Part shown: in pieces, positions 42,655 to 51,775 of the stretch
How the letters are laid out: each line of letters begins with the position of its first letter
How positions within the stretch are numbered: the stretch's first letter is position 1
From: Halorientalis pallida
GTDB taxonomy: Archaea; Halobacteriota; Halobacteria; Halobacteriales; Haloarculaceae
Assembly (NCBI RefSeq): GCF_004118325.1
Contig: NZ_RDFA01000006.1
Coordinates: 62,001 to 126,000, forward strand
Direction of reading: 5' to 3'
Length of the DNA: 64,000 bases
Translations under genes and position numbers: made by a program
The notes under the pieces: generated by a model
Database searches by the model: none
Told to the model about the DNA's origin: nothing
What the model saw: the letters and a program-made list of their open reading frames with translations, nothing else

Positions 42655-43101
42655 ATGGGATACGCCTGCCCGGTGTGTGAGGACCCACAGGCCGACGCCG
42701 AACACCTGGCCAACCACCTCGCCTTCACCGCCTTGCTCGGCGACGACGCCCACGAGGCCTGGCTCGACGAACACGCGCCCGACTGGGACCAGGCCGACGC
42801 CGACGCCCTGGCCGCGACCGTCACCGAGATCGCAGCGGAGACCGACTACCCGCAGGTCTTCGAGAACACGGTCGACGGGCACGATCACGACCACGACCAC
42901 GAGCGGTCGGGCGCGTTGTTCGACGACGAGGGCCGGGCCGTCGAGCGTGGCCGCGAGCGCGCCCGGGACCTCAGCGGCCTCGACGACGCCGACGAGGACA
43001 TTCTGGAGGAGGCCCGCGAGATGACCAGACGGATGCGAGGCGAAGGCGAGAGTGAGGGCGGCGACGCCGACGCCGACGCGACCGACTCCGAAACCGAGTA
43101 A
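42655..43101 (+). CDS. DUF5810 family protein
   Basis: This 148-residue protein starts GYACPVCEDPQADAEHLANH, giving a CxxC and a His pair that suggest a zinc finger (C5, C8, H17, H21), followed by a helical acidic body, a DHDHDHDH run and an acidic disordered end. I recognise the haloarchaeal DUF5810 family. The function is unknown. It lies 31 bases after rimI and 24 before the DUF5809 gene, an order that may be conserved in haloarchaea. Confidence 0.88.
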   Translation: MGYACPVCEDPQADAEHLANHLAFTALLGDDAHEAWLDEHAPDWDQADADALAATVTEIAAETDYPQVFENTVDGHDHDHDHERSGALFDDEGRAVERGRERARDLSGLDDADEDILEEAREMTRRMRGEGESEGGDADADATDSETE

Positions 43102-43125
43102 CGGGAGCGACCCGCAGACCCGGAC

Positions 43126-43554
43126 ATGCACACCGAGGGAGTGTTCGCACCCGAGACGGCGGCGGCAGCGAGCGAGTTGTACGCGGCCGTCGGCCCGGCT
43201 GCCCAGACCAGCGTCCGCGAGGTCGCGAAGGCCATGGACTTCGACAGCGAGGAGTACGAGGACCGTGTGACGGGATCGGTCGTCGCGACCGCCCACGAGG
43301 CCATCTTCGCCTCCATGCTCGAAGTGACCGTCGGCACCGACGCGGAGTTCGAAGAGTGGTGTGAGGCGCATCCGGACTTCGAACGGGAGGTGATCGGCAA
43401 CGAGAACGTCGACCGCGTCGTCTGGCACCCCGTCCCGTTCGCCGAGACGGTCGTCGCCGCCACCTTCCAGGAGCGGCAAGACGCCGCCGTCGGTACCCTC
43501 CGCCGGCAGGCATTCGGCAGCGTCTATCGCGGTACCGTCACCGGCGACCGGTAA
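43126..43554 (+). CDS. DUF5809 family protein
   Basis: This 142-residue protein matches the haloarchaeal DUF5809 family, with MHTEGVFAPETAAAASELY at the start, VREVAKAMDFD, ENVDRVVWHP and a basic-aromatic end (LRRQAFGSVYRG). The function is unknown. It follows DUF5810 at 24 bases and is probably co-transcribed with it. Confidence 0.88.
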   Translation: MHTEGVFAPETAAAASELYAAVGPAAQTSVREVAKAMDFDSEEYEDRVTGSVVATAHEAIFASMLEVTVGTDAEFEEWCEAHPDFEREVIGNENVDRVVWHPVPFAETVVAATFQERQDAAVGTLRRQAFGSVYRGTVTGDR

Positions 43555-43595
43555 GATCCGCTATCGTTTTTCGGCCGGCCCACCGAAGGACGGGT

Positions 43596-44012
43596 ATGCG
43601 ACAGATCACGCGTCGGGTCACGCTCGCCGTCCTCGCCGCCATCGTCTTGCTGCTGGCGCTCGGTGCCCTCCCGGGCTACCTGAAAAGCGGCGATCCCTAC
43701 TACATGACGGCGACGGCGACGGACAACCGGACGGCGATCCCGGCCGACTCGCTCGCGCCGAACCGCTATCCGTACACGGCGGCCGCGCTGTCGAACGCGA
43801 CCGCGGCGGCGGCCGACGGGACCGCCAACGCCACGGGTCGGTCGGAACCGTACTGGAAGGGCCCGATCGGGTTGAAGGGCGCGTTCACCCACTCGCCGTT
43901 CGACGAGTTCGACGCGATCGGACAGCGCAACACGTCCGCGGCGACCGACACGGCCGTGTTCGTCCGCGAGAACGGCACCGTTTACCGCCTGGAGGTGACA
44001 CAGACCCCATGA
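43596..44012 (+). CDS. Hypothetical protein with N-terminal membrane anchor
   Basis: This 138-residue protein has one hydrophobic helix (residues 8-27) and an extracytoplasmic domain with Asn-x-Thr/Ser sites (NRT, NAT, NTS, NGT) that could be N-glycosylated. A T-rich element (43565-43573) lies 27 bases upstream, so it has its own promoter. The NUDIX gene starts within its stop codon (ATGA 44009-44012). Confidence 0.7.
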   Translation: MRQITRRVTLAVLAAIVLLLALGALPGYLKSGDPYYMTATATDNRTAIPADSLAPNRYPYTAAALSNATAAAADGTANATGRSEPYWKGPIGLKGAFTHSPFDEFDAIGQRNTSAATDTAVFVRENGTVYRLEVTQTP

Positions 44013-44629
44013 CCGACGATCCGACGATCCGACGGTTCGACCCGGACAGCCACCCCGTCCGCGAACCCACGGACTTCGACTGGCCCGTCCTGGAGTCGGC
44101 GGTCGAGTACGAGACCGGCTGGTACACCGGCGGCTACGACCGGGTCGGCCAGCCCGACGGCTCCGAGAAACAGTACTACTGGGCGGACCTGCCCGCTGCC
44201 GCGGTAATCGTGGCCGTGGCACCGGGCCACGTCGTCGGGGAAACCGACGACGAGGACCACCTCGTCATGGTCGATCAGTACCGGCCGACGATCCAGGAGC
44301 AGTGTCTCGAACTACCCGCGGGCATCGTCGAGGACGGCGAGAGCTACACCGACGCCGGCCGGCGGGAACTCCGCGAGGAGACCGGCTTCGACGCCGCCGG
44401 CGTCTCCCTGATAGAGGAGTTCTGGTGTTCGACCGGTGTCCTCCGGCACCGCCGGGGCATCGTCTTCGCCGAAGGGCTGGAACCGGCCGACGCCGACCTC
44501 GACGACAACGAGTTCCTCACCGTCACGACCGTCCCCGTCGACGAAGCGCTGGACGTGGCCCGGCAGGAACCCGCCAACGACGCCACTATCGAGGGCATCC
44601 TGCTGGCCCAGGCCGAGAGCCTGCTCTAG
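44009..44629 (+). CDS. NUDIX hydrolase (ADP-ribose pyrophosphatase-like)
   Basis: This 206-residue protein has a perfect Nudix box, G-x5-E-x7-REL-x-EE-x-G, as GIVEDGESYTDAGRRELREE followed by TG, and the preceding QYRPTIQEQCLELPAG, which is typical of ADP-ribose/ADP-sugar pyrophosphatases (family R...P......E.PAG). It probably cleaves a nucleoside diphosphate linked to X in the cytosol. It overlaps the gene before it by ATGA and shares CTAG 44626-44629 with the convergent pseudogene. Confidence 0.88.
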   Translation: MTDDPTIRRFDPDSHPVREPTDFDWPVLESAVEYETGWYTGGYDRVGQPDGSEKQYYWADLPAAAVIVAVAPGHVVGETDDEDHLVMVDQYRPTIQEQCLELPAGIVEDGESYTDAGRRELREETGFDAAGVSLIEEFWCSTGVLRHRRGIVFAEGLEPADADLDDNEFLTVTTVPVDEALDVARQEPANDATIEGILLAQAESLL

Positions 44630-45315
44630 TCGAACGCGACCGTCCGGGTCGCGCGCCGGTCGCCTGCGGCCGTCACGGTCAGCGTGTACTGCCCGTCCGG
44701 GAGGCCCGTGATCCACGTCTGGAACTGGCCGCCGGAGACGGAAGTGTTCGTCCGCAGGACTCGCGTCCCCGTGGCGTCGGTGACCCGGACCGCGACGGAC
44801 TCGGTCGGACTCCGGCCGCTGACCCGGAGCGTCCCCGACCGGATCGTCGCGTCCTGCTCGGGTGTGTCCAGTCAGAACGCCCCCGCTTCAGGCTCGTCGG
44901 CCCTCACCCGCACCGCCTTCTCGACGCTCGTCCCGTCGCTTCGTGCCACGACCCGGTACGATCCCGCGTCGGGTGCCGAGAGTCGCGCCCGGAACCCGTC
45001 GCTGCCGGCCTCGAACTGCCGAGTGGCGACCGTCTCACCGGTGTCGTCGACGAGGGTAACCGTCAGGCCGCCGCTCGCGCCCCAACCCCGGACCGTGACC
45101 GTCGTCCCGGTGACCGACGCCGAGAGCGTGACCGGCGACCCGACCAGCGGCGTCGCCGGCGTGATCGAAACTTCCTGGACGACGAGTCGGGCGTCGGGCA
45201 CGTCGCTGTCCGACTGCGTCCCAGTCGGCGCATCGCCCGCCCCGACCGATGCACCCGCGACTGCGAGCAAAGCTGTACATCCCAGTACCGCCAGTGTGTG
45301 TCCCCCGTTGACCAT
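44626..45315 (-). pseudogene. Secreted Ig-like protein gene interrupted by in-frame TGA
   Basis: From ATG 45315 the frame gives a signal-peptide-like start (MVNGGHTLAVLGCTALLAVA), then beta-sandwich-like sequence (VTLSASVTGTTVTVRGWG, YRVVARSDGTSV) up to codon 147, then TGA at 44874-44872. In the same frame the sequence continues LDTPEQDATIRSGTLRVSG through LPDGQYTLTVTAAGD to a TAG at 44628-44626, 229 codons in all. The second part reads like another Ig-like repeat, so the original protein probably had about 229 residues. A single nonsense mutation explains it; a sequencing error is the alternative. Confidence 0.75.
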
Positions 45316-45502
45316 TCGGTCTCCATCCCCCCGGTGTGTTCGTATCCACCCGCCAGTTCTTTTCAGACAAAAGCGTTGTCGATATTACTCGAATCTGTGG
45401 TCAACGCGCGCTCGCGAAGCGTGGGACTCGCGGTGAGACGGTTGGAAAAGACCCGACGGCAGCTCTTGGCCCGTCCGAACCTCGGTCAGGATGGGTTCGG
45501 TG

Positions 45503-45808
<306 letters not shown>

Positions 45809-45877
45809 CTACGAAACCGACGTATTAAACACCTTCGGGACCCACGAAAGCATCCCACTGCAAGCCGTTCTCGGCCG

Positions 45878-48064
45878 TCAGCCGAACGGGCCCGTCCGCT
45901 CCCGGACGATCTCGTTCGCCGCCGCCACCGCGTCGTCGGCCAGCCCCGCCGTCACCTCCCCCGCGTACCGGGCCCGCTCGTGGAGCCGATACACCCGTTC
46001 GACGTCCTCGTCGGCGTCGATGGCCGTCAGGTACTGCCGCGGCGTCTCGCCGTCTCGGCGCGGTCGTTCCTCGCGCGCCAGGACGTACTCGACGCGCTCG
46101 AACGCCCGCTGCACGTCACTCGCCGGGTCGGCCCGCGGTTGCCAGCGGACCCACACGGCCCGGTAGGCGCGTTCGGACAGGCCGAGCCGGCGTGCGCCCG
46201 CGGCGACCCCGGCCAGCACCACGAGGATCAGCGCCGCCTCCTCGCGCGATGGCGGCTCGGGCAGGGGGATCCCGCCGCTCCCGTCGCTGGTCGTCCGCTG
46301 TGCGTTCCCGTCTGTGGCTGGCGTCTGGATCGTCGACGGCGTCGAGCCCGGGGTATTCGGATTCTGGTCCCTCGTCGTCGGCTCCGGCGTCGACGGCGGC
46401 TCGGTCGTCGGTTCGGGGTCGTCGTCCCCGTTGCCGGCGTCCCCGCCGCCACCGTCGATCTGTTCTCGCTCCGCGTCCTGTCGGGGTCCGGCCGGTGTCG
46501 GGTCGAACTTCACCCAGCCCACGTCGGCGAAGTACACCTCGACCCAGGCGTGAGAGTCCAGCCCCCGAACCTGATACGTGCCGCTGTCGACCTCTTCGCC
46601 CGTCGTGTAGCCGACCACGAACCGCGCCGGGATGTTCTGGGTCCGCAGCATCGTCACCATCGTCGTCGCGTAGTACGTGCAGTACCCCTGGTTCATCTCG
46701 AACAGGAAGCTGTCGGCGATGTCGCCCTCGGGTCGCTCGACGTCCAGCGAGTATCCCTTCTCTCGCTCCAGGTAGGACTCGACGGCCCTCGCCGTCTCGT
46801 AGGCCGTGTCGGCGTCGGCCGCGTCCTGGATCTGACGGGTGCGCGTCGCCACCCGGTCGGGCGTACTCGCCGGGAGGTTCGTGTACCGCGACTCGATCTG
46901 TCGCGGGTAGTCGTCACCGCCCCGCTGGAGTCGACTCGGTGCCGCCACGGGCTGGCGGCTGACGACGCTGTAGCTGTCGCCGGGCCCGAAGGCCCGTGTC
47001 GGCTGGATCCCTCCTAGCGAAGTCACCGACGTGTCCCCGGCCACGCCGTCGCTGACGCTGACCGGTTTCCAGGCCGCGGGCATGGCGCCGATCTCCGACT
47101 CGATGGTCACCTCCTGTTCGAGGACCCGGTCCTCGCCCGGCGGCGAGGACAGCTCGCCGCGGTAGTCGAGCGTCGAACCGGTCCGCACCCAGCCGTCGCC
47201 CGTGTAGCGGTCGTAGGCACCGGTCCGCCAGTAGGCCTCGCGCGGACTCTCGACGGTGAACCGGACCTCCGGGGAGAGGCTGATCGACCCCTGGATCGAG
47301 ACGCGCTGGTCGGAGTTGATCAGGCTCCCTTCGATGGTCTCCGTACTGCTGGTCCCGAACAGGCCGAAGGGCGTCCCGGTCCCGCCGGGGACGACGCTGA
47401 CCAGCATCGTCACGACCACCATCGCCGCCAGGACGACGGCCATCGTCTCGATCGCCCGGTCGGTGCCACCGAACCGTTCGAGCCGGCCGAAACCGATCGT
47501 TCCGACCGCCCCCAGCACGCCGAGCAACGCGACCAGCGTCTCCACGTCGCCCGTGAGGACGAAGAAGGTCAGTGCGGCCCCGCCGACGAGCGCCGTCCCC
47601 ACGTACCGCCGGCGCAGCGCCAGGTACCACGTCAGGAGGACGGGTGCCGGCGTGTACGCCAGCGCGAACAGTTCGATCATCTGGAGGCGCAACACCGACA
47701 GCCCCATCAACAGCGACACCACGTCGCCGAGGATGCGGTCCTGCTGGGCGACCACGTCCGCCGGCAGCGCCGAGGCGTACATCCAGAGCCCGAGAAGCAG
47801 GAGCGCCAACCCGACGGGCAGGGCCGTCCACGCACCGACGACCCGCGACAGCCCCGTCGCCAACAGAAGCGTCACCGCAACGACCAGCAGGAACGTGCTG
47901 GGGTCGCCGACCACGTCGATGATCTCGTACAGCGGGAAGGTGAACGAAAACAGCAGCAGTCCAGTCGACAGGAGGGCCAGCCCGCGGGGCTCGAACAGCA
48001 CGTCCAACGGTCGCTTCGCCGCGTCCAGCGCCTCGCCCGCCCGTCCGTCAGTCTCGGTACTCAT
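45878..48064 (-). CDS. Transglutaminase TgpA-type membrane protein
   Basis: This 728-residue protein starts with six to seven helices (about residues 30-235), followed by an extracytoplasmic domain, a transglutaminase core with triad C462 (QGYCTYYA), H505 (DSHAWVEV) and D521 (KFDPTP), a Pro/Thr/Asp-rich linker, one more helix (about 620-640) and a DUF4129 tail. Bacterial TgpA has a periplasmic transglutaminase that affects viability in Pseudomonas. It is last of a three-gene coupled operon with MoxR and DUF58, an arrangement found across bacteria and archaea. It overlaps the DUF58 gene by four bases. Confidence 0.92.
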   Translation of the reverse strand: MSTETDGRAGEALDAAKRPLDVLFEPRGLALLSTGLLLFSFTFPLYEIIDVVGDPSTFLLVVAVTLLLATGLSRVVGAWTALPVGLALLLLGLWMYASALPADVVAQQDRILGDVVSLLMGLSVLRLQMIELFALAYTPAPVLLTWYLALRRRYVGTALVGGAALTFFVLTGDVETLVALLGVLGAVGTIGFGRLERFGGTDRAIETMAVVLAAMVVVTMLVSVVPGGTGTPFGLFGTSSTETIEGSLINSDQRVSIQGSISLSPEVRFTVESPREAYWRTGAYDRYTGDGWVRTGSTLDYRGELSSPPGEDRVLEQEVTIESEIGAMPAAWKPVSVSDGVAGDTSVTSLGGIQPTRAFGPGDSYSVVSRQPVAAPSRLQRGGDDYPRQIESRYTNLPASTPDRVATRTRQIQDAADADTAYETARAVESYLEREKGYSLDVERPEGDIADSFLFEMNQGYCTYYATTMVTMLRTQNIPARFVVGYTTGEEVDSGTYQVRGLDSHAWVEVYFADVGWVKFDPTPAGPRQDAEREQIDGGGGDAGNGDDDPEPTTEPPSTPEPTTRDQNPNTPGSTPSTIQTPATDGNAQRTTSDGSGGIPLPEPPSREEAALILVVLAGVAAGARRLGLSERAYRAVWVRWQPRADPASDVQRAFERVEYVLAREERPRRDGETPRQYLTAIDADEDVERVYRLHERARYAGEVTAGLADDAVAAANEIVRERTGPFG

Positions 48065-49107
48065 CCCGACACCTCCTGCTCGGCTGGTGACTCGTCACCC
48101 GACTCGGCAGTCGCTCCCGCCTGCCCGTCGTCATCGCCGGGAGGCTCCGGCGGCGTCGGGCCGACCGGGAGCCGGTGGTCCTGACCGTCGATAGTCGCGG
48201 TCACGCCGTCCTCGGTGGCGGTGAGGACGACGTCCGCGTTCTCGCGGACCGGTCGGGCCGGTCGTCCCGGCCCGGTGCGCGCGAGCAGGTCGAGGACGTG
48301 GCGCCGGTGGGCCTCGCCGCGGCCCGTCGCCACCTCGCCGGCCGGACAGGTGACCCCGACCGAGAGCCCCGCCTCCATCGCCAGCACCGCGAGACTGGCC
48401 GCGGCCGACGCCATCGCGTCGTCGTGGCCCGTCGCGGCCCCCGCGGCGACGGTCAGCGTGGACTCGCGTTGCTCGCTGACGAACTGCTTGACCACGAGGT
48501 CGTCGTCGCTGCGCTTGGCACTGGACTTCCAGTGGACGTCCCGCAACGGGTCCCCCGGCGCGTACTCACGGATCGTGTCGAAAGCCTGCCGGTCGGTCGC
48601 GGTGTCGTACCCCAGCAGACTCGCGACGGCGTCGTCCTCGCGCAGGTCGACCAGGGGCGGGTAGACCAGCGCCGTCGCGGTCCCCCCGGGCTCGAACGAC
48701 CGCACGAACAGGCCGAGCACATCGGTCACGACCACGCGGGGCGGCCCGAGGTCCCACGCGCCCCGCGCCCCGAGTTCGACCTCGTACTCGACGGTCGCCG
48801 GGAGCGTCACCCGCCGGTCGTAGCCCTCGGCCGCCACGCCCGGCGGGACGGCGTCGGTCACCCGCGCGAGCGCGCCGCCGTCGACTGTCAGTTCCACCGT
48901 ACGGGACTCGCCGGGGTGGCCGGGGACGGGGTCCGCGCGGTCGACCTCCGGCCGGCCGGCGTAGAACACTTGGACGGCACTCACCAGGAGTGCGATCAGC
49001 GCGGGTGCGGCCAGCGCGTTGAGCGAGCGAGCGCCCGACGCGGCCGCCATCAGGATCGAGCCGCCGGCGACGCCGACGACGCCGACGGTGCGCCAGGTCG
49101 GTCTCAT
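48061..49107 (-). CDS. DUF58 family membrane protein
   Basis: This 348-residue protein has two N-terminal helices (about residues 7-45), a beta-rich extracytoplasmic or cytosolic middle part and the DUF58 signature IREYAPGDPLRDVHWKSSAK in a von Willebrand A-like fold. Members act with MoxR ATPases. It overlaps MoxR by ATGA (49104-49107) and the TgpA gene at 48061-48064, so all three should be made in fixed ratio. Confidence 0.9.
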   Translation of the reverse strand: MRPTWRTVGVVGVAGGSILMAAASGARSLNALAAPALIALLVSAVQVFYAGRPEVDRADPVPGHPGESRTVELTVDGGALARVTDAVPPGVAAEGYDRRVTLPATVEYEVELGARGAWDLGPPRVVVTDVLGLFVRSFEPGGTATALVYPPLVDLREDDAVASLLGYDTATDRQAFDTIREYAPGDPLRDVHWKSSAKRSDDDLVVKQFVSEQRESTLTVAAGAATGHDDAMASAAASLAVLAMEAGLSVGVTCPAGEVATGRGEAHRRHVLDLLARTGPGRPARPVRENADVVLTATEDGVTATIDGQDHRLPVGPTPPEPPGDDDGQAGATAESGDESPAEQEVSG

Positions 49108-50066
49108 TCGACCGCGACGGTCTCCAGTGCCTCGCCGACGATCTCCTCGCCGGTCCGGTCGGCCGTCGCCGTCTGGACCCGGTGGGGCATGATCGCCCGC
49201 GCCTCCGTCTGCACGTCGTCTGGGACGACGTAGTCGCGGCCCGACAGCGCCGCTCGGGCCTGGGCGGCCCGCAACGTGGCGATCGAGCCCCGTGGGCTCA
49301 CTCCCAGCTGGGCCTGGTCGCGGGTGTGTTTCGCCAGCCGAGTGACGTAGGCCCGGATCGGTGCCTCGACGGTAACCTCGCTGACCGCCGTCCGCGCGGC
49401 CTGGAGGTCCGCGAGCGTGGCCACCGGCGAGAGTTCCTCGATAGGATGGTTCCCCACTACGCGGCCGAGCATCTCGGCCTCGTCGTCGGCGTCGGGGTAC
49501 CCCAGGTGGAGTTTCTTCATGAACCGGTCGAGTTCGGCCATCGGGAGTTCGTAGGTCCGGTCGCGCTCGACCGTGTTCTGGGTCGCGATCACGGTGAACG
49601 GATCGGGCATCTCGTGGGTCGCCCCGTCCACCGTCACCTGCTGTTCCTCCATGGCCTCCAGCAGGGCGCTCTGGGTCTTTGGCGGCGCGCGGTTGATCTC
49701 GTCGCCCAGCACGACGTTGGCGAACACCGGGCCGGGCCGGAAGTCGAAGTCGCCGCTCTTCTGATTGTAGACGTTGACGCCGGTGATGTCGGAGGGCAAC
49801 AGGTCCGGCGTGAACTGCACGCGTTTGAACGATCCGTCGAAGGAAGCGGCGATGGAGCGGGCGAGCATCGTCTTGCCGACCCCGGGCACGTCCTCCAGCA
49901 GGACGTGACCCCGGCCCAGCACCGCGGTGAGGATGTGTTCGATCTCCGCGTCGTGGCCGACGATCACCTCACCGACGTTCTCGGCGACGCGGCGAGCGAG
50001 GTCGCCGGCCGCGTCCACGCCGTCGTCCGACTCCGATCCTAGCGTCGATGTGTCTGCGTCAGTCAT
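49104..50066 (-). CDS. MoxR-family AAA+ ATPase
   Basis: This 320-residue ATPase has Walker A LEDVPGVGKT, Walker B LGDEINRAPP, sensor 1 TQNT and RFMKK, and the MoxR C-terminal lid. MoxR proteins are chaperone-like ATPases that act on von Willebrand A-domain partners such as DUF58 proteins. It is first of the operon. ATG 50066 is chosen because the residues before it in the same frame are not conserved-looking. Confidence 0.93.
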   Translation of the reverse strand: MTDADTSTLGSESDDGVDAAGDLARRVAENVGEVIVGHDAEIEHILTAVLGRGHVLLEDVPGVGKTMLARSIAASFDGSFKRVQFTPDLLPSDITGVNVYNQKSGDFDFRPGPVFANVVLGDEINRAPPKTQSALLEAMEEQQVTVDGATHEMPDPFTVIATQNTVERDRTYELPMAELDRFMKKLHLGYPDADDEAEMLGRVVGNHPIEELSPVATLADLQAARTAVSEVTVEAPIRAYVTRLAKHTRDQAQLGVSPRGSIATLRAAQARAALSGRDYVVPDDVQTEARAIMPHRVQTATADRTGEEIVGEALETVAVE

Positions 50067-50250
50067 GGGTAGCGGGGATGGCGGGCGGGTAGCGGGTCCT
50101 GCACTGCCGACCGACAAGTGTCTTGTCCAACTGGCCGGACGGACCGCGAGCTCGACCGCTGCACCCGTCGAGGCCGCGACCGTCGGTACCGTTCACATGC
50201 ATCGTTCGGGCCGGTCCCACCTAATATTGCTGTATCAGACAACTGACTCG

Positions 50251-50544
50251 TTACCACTCCTTGCAGTCGGCACAGACCAAGTCGTCGCCGTCCCGCCAGC
50301 GCCGCGCAACCGACTCGTCACAGACCGCACACACCGCGTCCGCCCCGCTCCAGGCGTACGTCGAGGTGGCTGTGTCGACCGCGTCGGTGTCGGTCGCCGG
50401 GTCCTCGCCCGGGTCGGCACCGGTGCCGTCCGTCTCTGCCTCGTCCCCGGTGACACCCTGCCCGCTCTCGGCAGTGCCGTCGCTGGCGTCGGCATCACTG
50501 TCGTCGCTCGCGCCCACGAACTCGTCGAGCGAAGCGTCGTCCAT
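50251..50544 (-). CDS. DUF7573-like protein with C-terminal zinc ribbon
   Basis: This 97-residue protein has an acidic, probably disordered first 62 residues and ends with STYAWSGADAVCAVCDESV and RWRDGDDLVCADCKEW, two CxxC pairs making a zinc ribbon, matching the haloarchaeal DUF7573 pattern. The function is unknown. Confidence 0.75.
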   Translation of the reverse strand: MDDASLDEFVGASDDSDADASDGTAESGQGVTGDEAETDGTGADPGEDPATDTDAVDTATSTYAWSGADAVCAVCDESVARRWRDGDDLVCADCKEW

Positions 50545-50622
50545 GCGACCGCTTCGGTCCCCGGTCGTCTTAGGCCTTCGCCAAACCACGACACACAAGT
50601 ACCAGCCCACGAACGTTGCGGT

Positions 50623-50838
50623 ATGGCAGGACTCGCCGATATCGTCACCAGCATCCCGGAACTCGTCCGGAGCATCAGCGAGATCGCCCTCTCAGATCCC
50701 CTCAGCGCCGTCCTGATCACCGTCGGTGGACTCCTCATCGCCGGGACGGTCGGCCTGACGGGCTACCTCGTGCTCGGCGTGATCGTCTCGGCGGTGGTCC
50801 CGGATCTCAGCGGAGGACAGCCCCCGCAAGCTCGATAG
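50623..50838 (+). CDS. Small single-helix membrane protein
   Basis: This 71-residue protein has a helix-prone start (LADIVTSIPELVRSISEIA) and one or two hydrophobic stretches (about residues 28-58). I do not recognise it. Its last 32 bases overlap the 3' end of the convergent oxidoreductase gene at 50807. Confidence 0.6.
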   Translation: MAGLADIVTSIPELVRSISEIALSDPLSAVLITVGGLLIAGTVGLTGYLVLGVIVSAVVPDLSGGQPPQAR

Positions 50839-51775
50839 CCCGCTCAAGATCCGGTCCGAGCGGCGCACCGACGACGAAACTGTCCGCGTACTCCATCACC
50901 GCCTCGATCCCTTCTTCGACCTGTGCCTGCGTCCCCGCGATACAGAACGCGTCGATCATGTCCCCGGTCACGAGTTCGAAGGCCTCGTTGAACGACCCCG
51001 CTTCGATGGCCGCCCCGATCTCCTCGGCACGTTCTCGGTCGAGGTCGTGGCGATCAAGCACGGGCGGGGCCGCGCCGCCGGCGATGAACGCGACCGGCGG
51101 CCGGGCGGCCTCCCGGGCGGCCGCTTCCTCCTCTGCGACGCTGACGCTCGCGTAGGCGGCGAAGTCGAAGTCTCCTCGCTCCTCGGGCCGCTCTTCCAGT
51201 CCCTTCTCGACCTGTTCGGCCGCCCACGCCATGTCGCGGGGGTGTGAGCCGTTGTAGAGGACGCCGTCGGCGTGTTTCGCGCTCATCCGGATCATGTGGG
51301 GGCCCTGCGCGCCGACGTAGACGGGAATCTCGCCCTCGACCTCGTATTCGAGGTCGGCGTCGGCCGCCTGGAACGTGCCGTCGGCGTCGACGGACTCGCC
51401 GGCCCAGAGATCCTGGGCGACTTTGAACGTCTCCAGCACGCGCCGGAGCGGGCTGTCGCGTTCGACGCCCAGCGCGGAAAGTGTCGACCGGTCGCCCGGG
51501 CCGACGCCGAAGACGGCCCGGCCGTCGCTGACCTCCTGGATCGTCGCGACCCGGGAGGCCAGCGCGACGGGGTGTGTGTCGTACGGGTTGGCCGCTGCGG
51601 GACCCAGCGCCACCTCCTCGGTGGCGTCCGCGATCCGGGAAAGCGCGACGTACGGATCGCGGTTGAAGTAGTGACACGACGCCAGGACGGTGTCGAAGCC
51701 TGCCGTCTCGGCGGTAACTGCCAGTTCGGTAACCTCCTCGATCGGATGTTCGGGGGTGAGTTCGATAGCCTTCAT
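50807..51775 (-). CDS. F420-dependent oxidoreductase, TIGR04024/LLM class
   Basis: This 322-residue luciferase-like barrel protein starts KAIELTPEHPIEEVTELAV and has SCHYFNRDPYVALSRIA, ANPYDTHPVALASRVATIQE and FGVGPGDRSTLSALG, which match the haloarchaeal F420-dependent group NP1902A (TIGR04024) and resemble methylene-tetrahydromethanopterin reductase. It should use coenzyme F420; its substrate is unknown. Its ATG overlaps the TGA of cofE (51772-51775), so cofactor synthesis and use are made together. Confidence 0.85.
   Translation of the reverse strand: MKAIELTPEHPIEEVTELAVTAETAGFDTVLASCHYFNRDPYVALSRIADATEEVALGPAAANPYDTHPVALASRVATIQEVSDGRAVFGVGPGDRSTLSALGVERDSPLRRVLETFKVAQDLWAGESVDADGTFQAADADLEYEVEGEIPVYVGAQGPHMIRMSAKHADGVLYNGSHPRDMAWAAEQVEKGLEERPEERGDFDFAAYASVSVAEEEAAAREAARPPVAFIAGGAAPPVLDRHDLDRERAEEIGAAIEAGSFNEAFELVTGDMIDAFCIAGTQAQVEEGIEAVMEYADSFVVGAPLGPDLERAIELAGAVLR

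Noticed and set aside
44872-44874. TGA read as selenocysteine or another amino acid
   Set aside because: No SECIS-like element was noticed, haloarchaea are not known to use selenocysteine, and no selenoprotein family matches; nonsense mutation or error is simpler.
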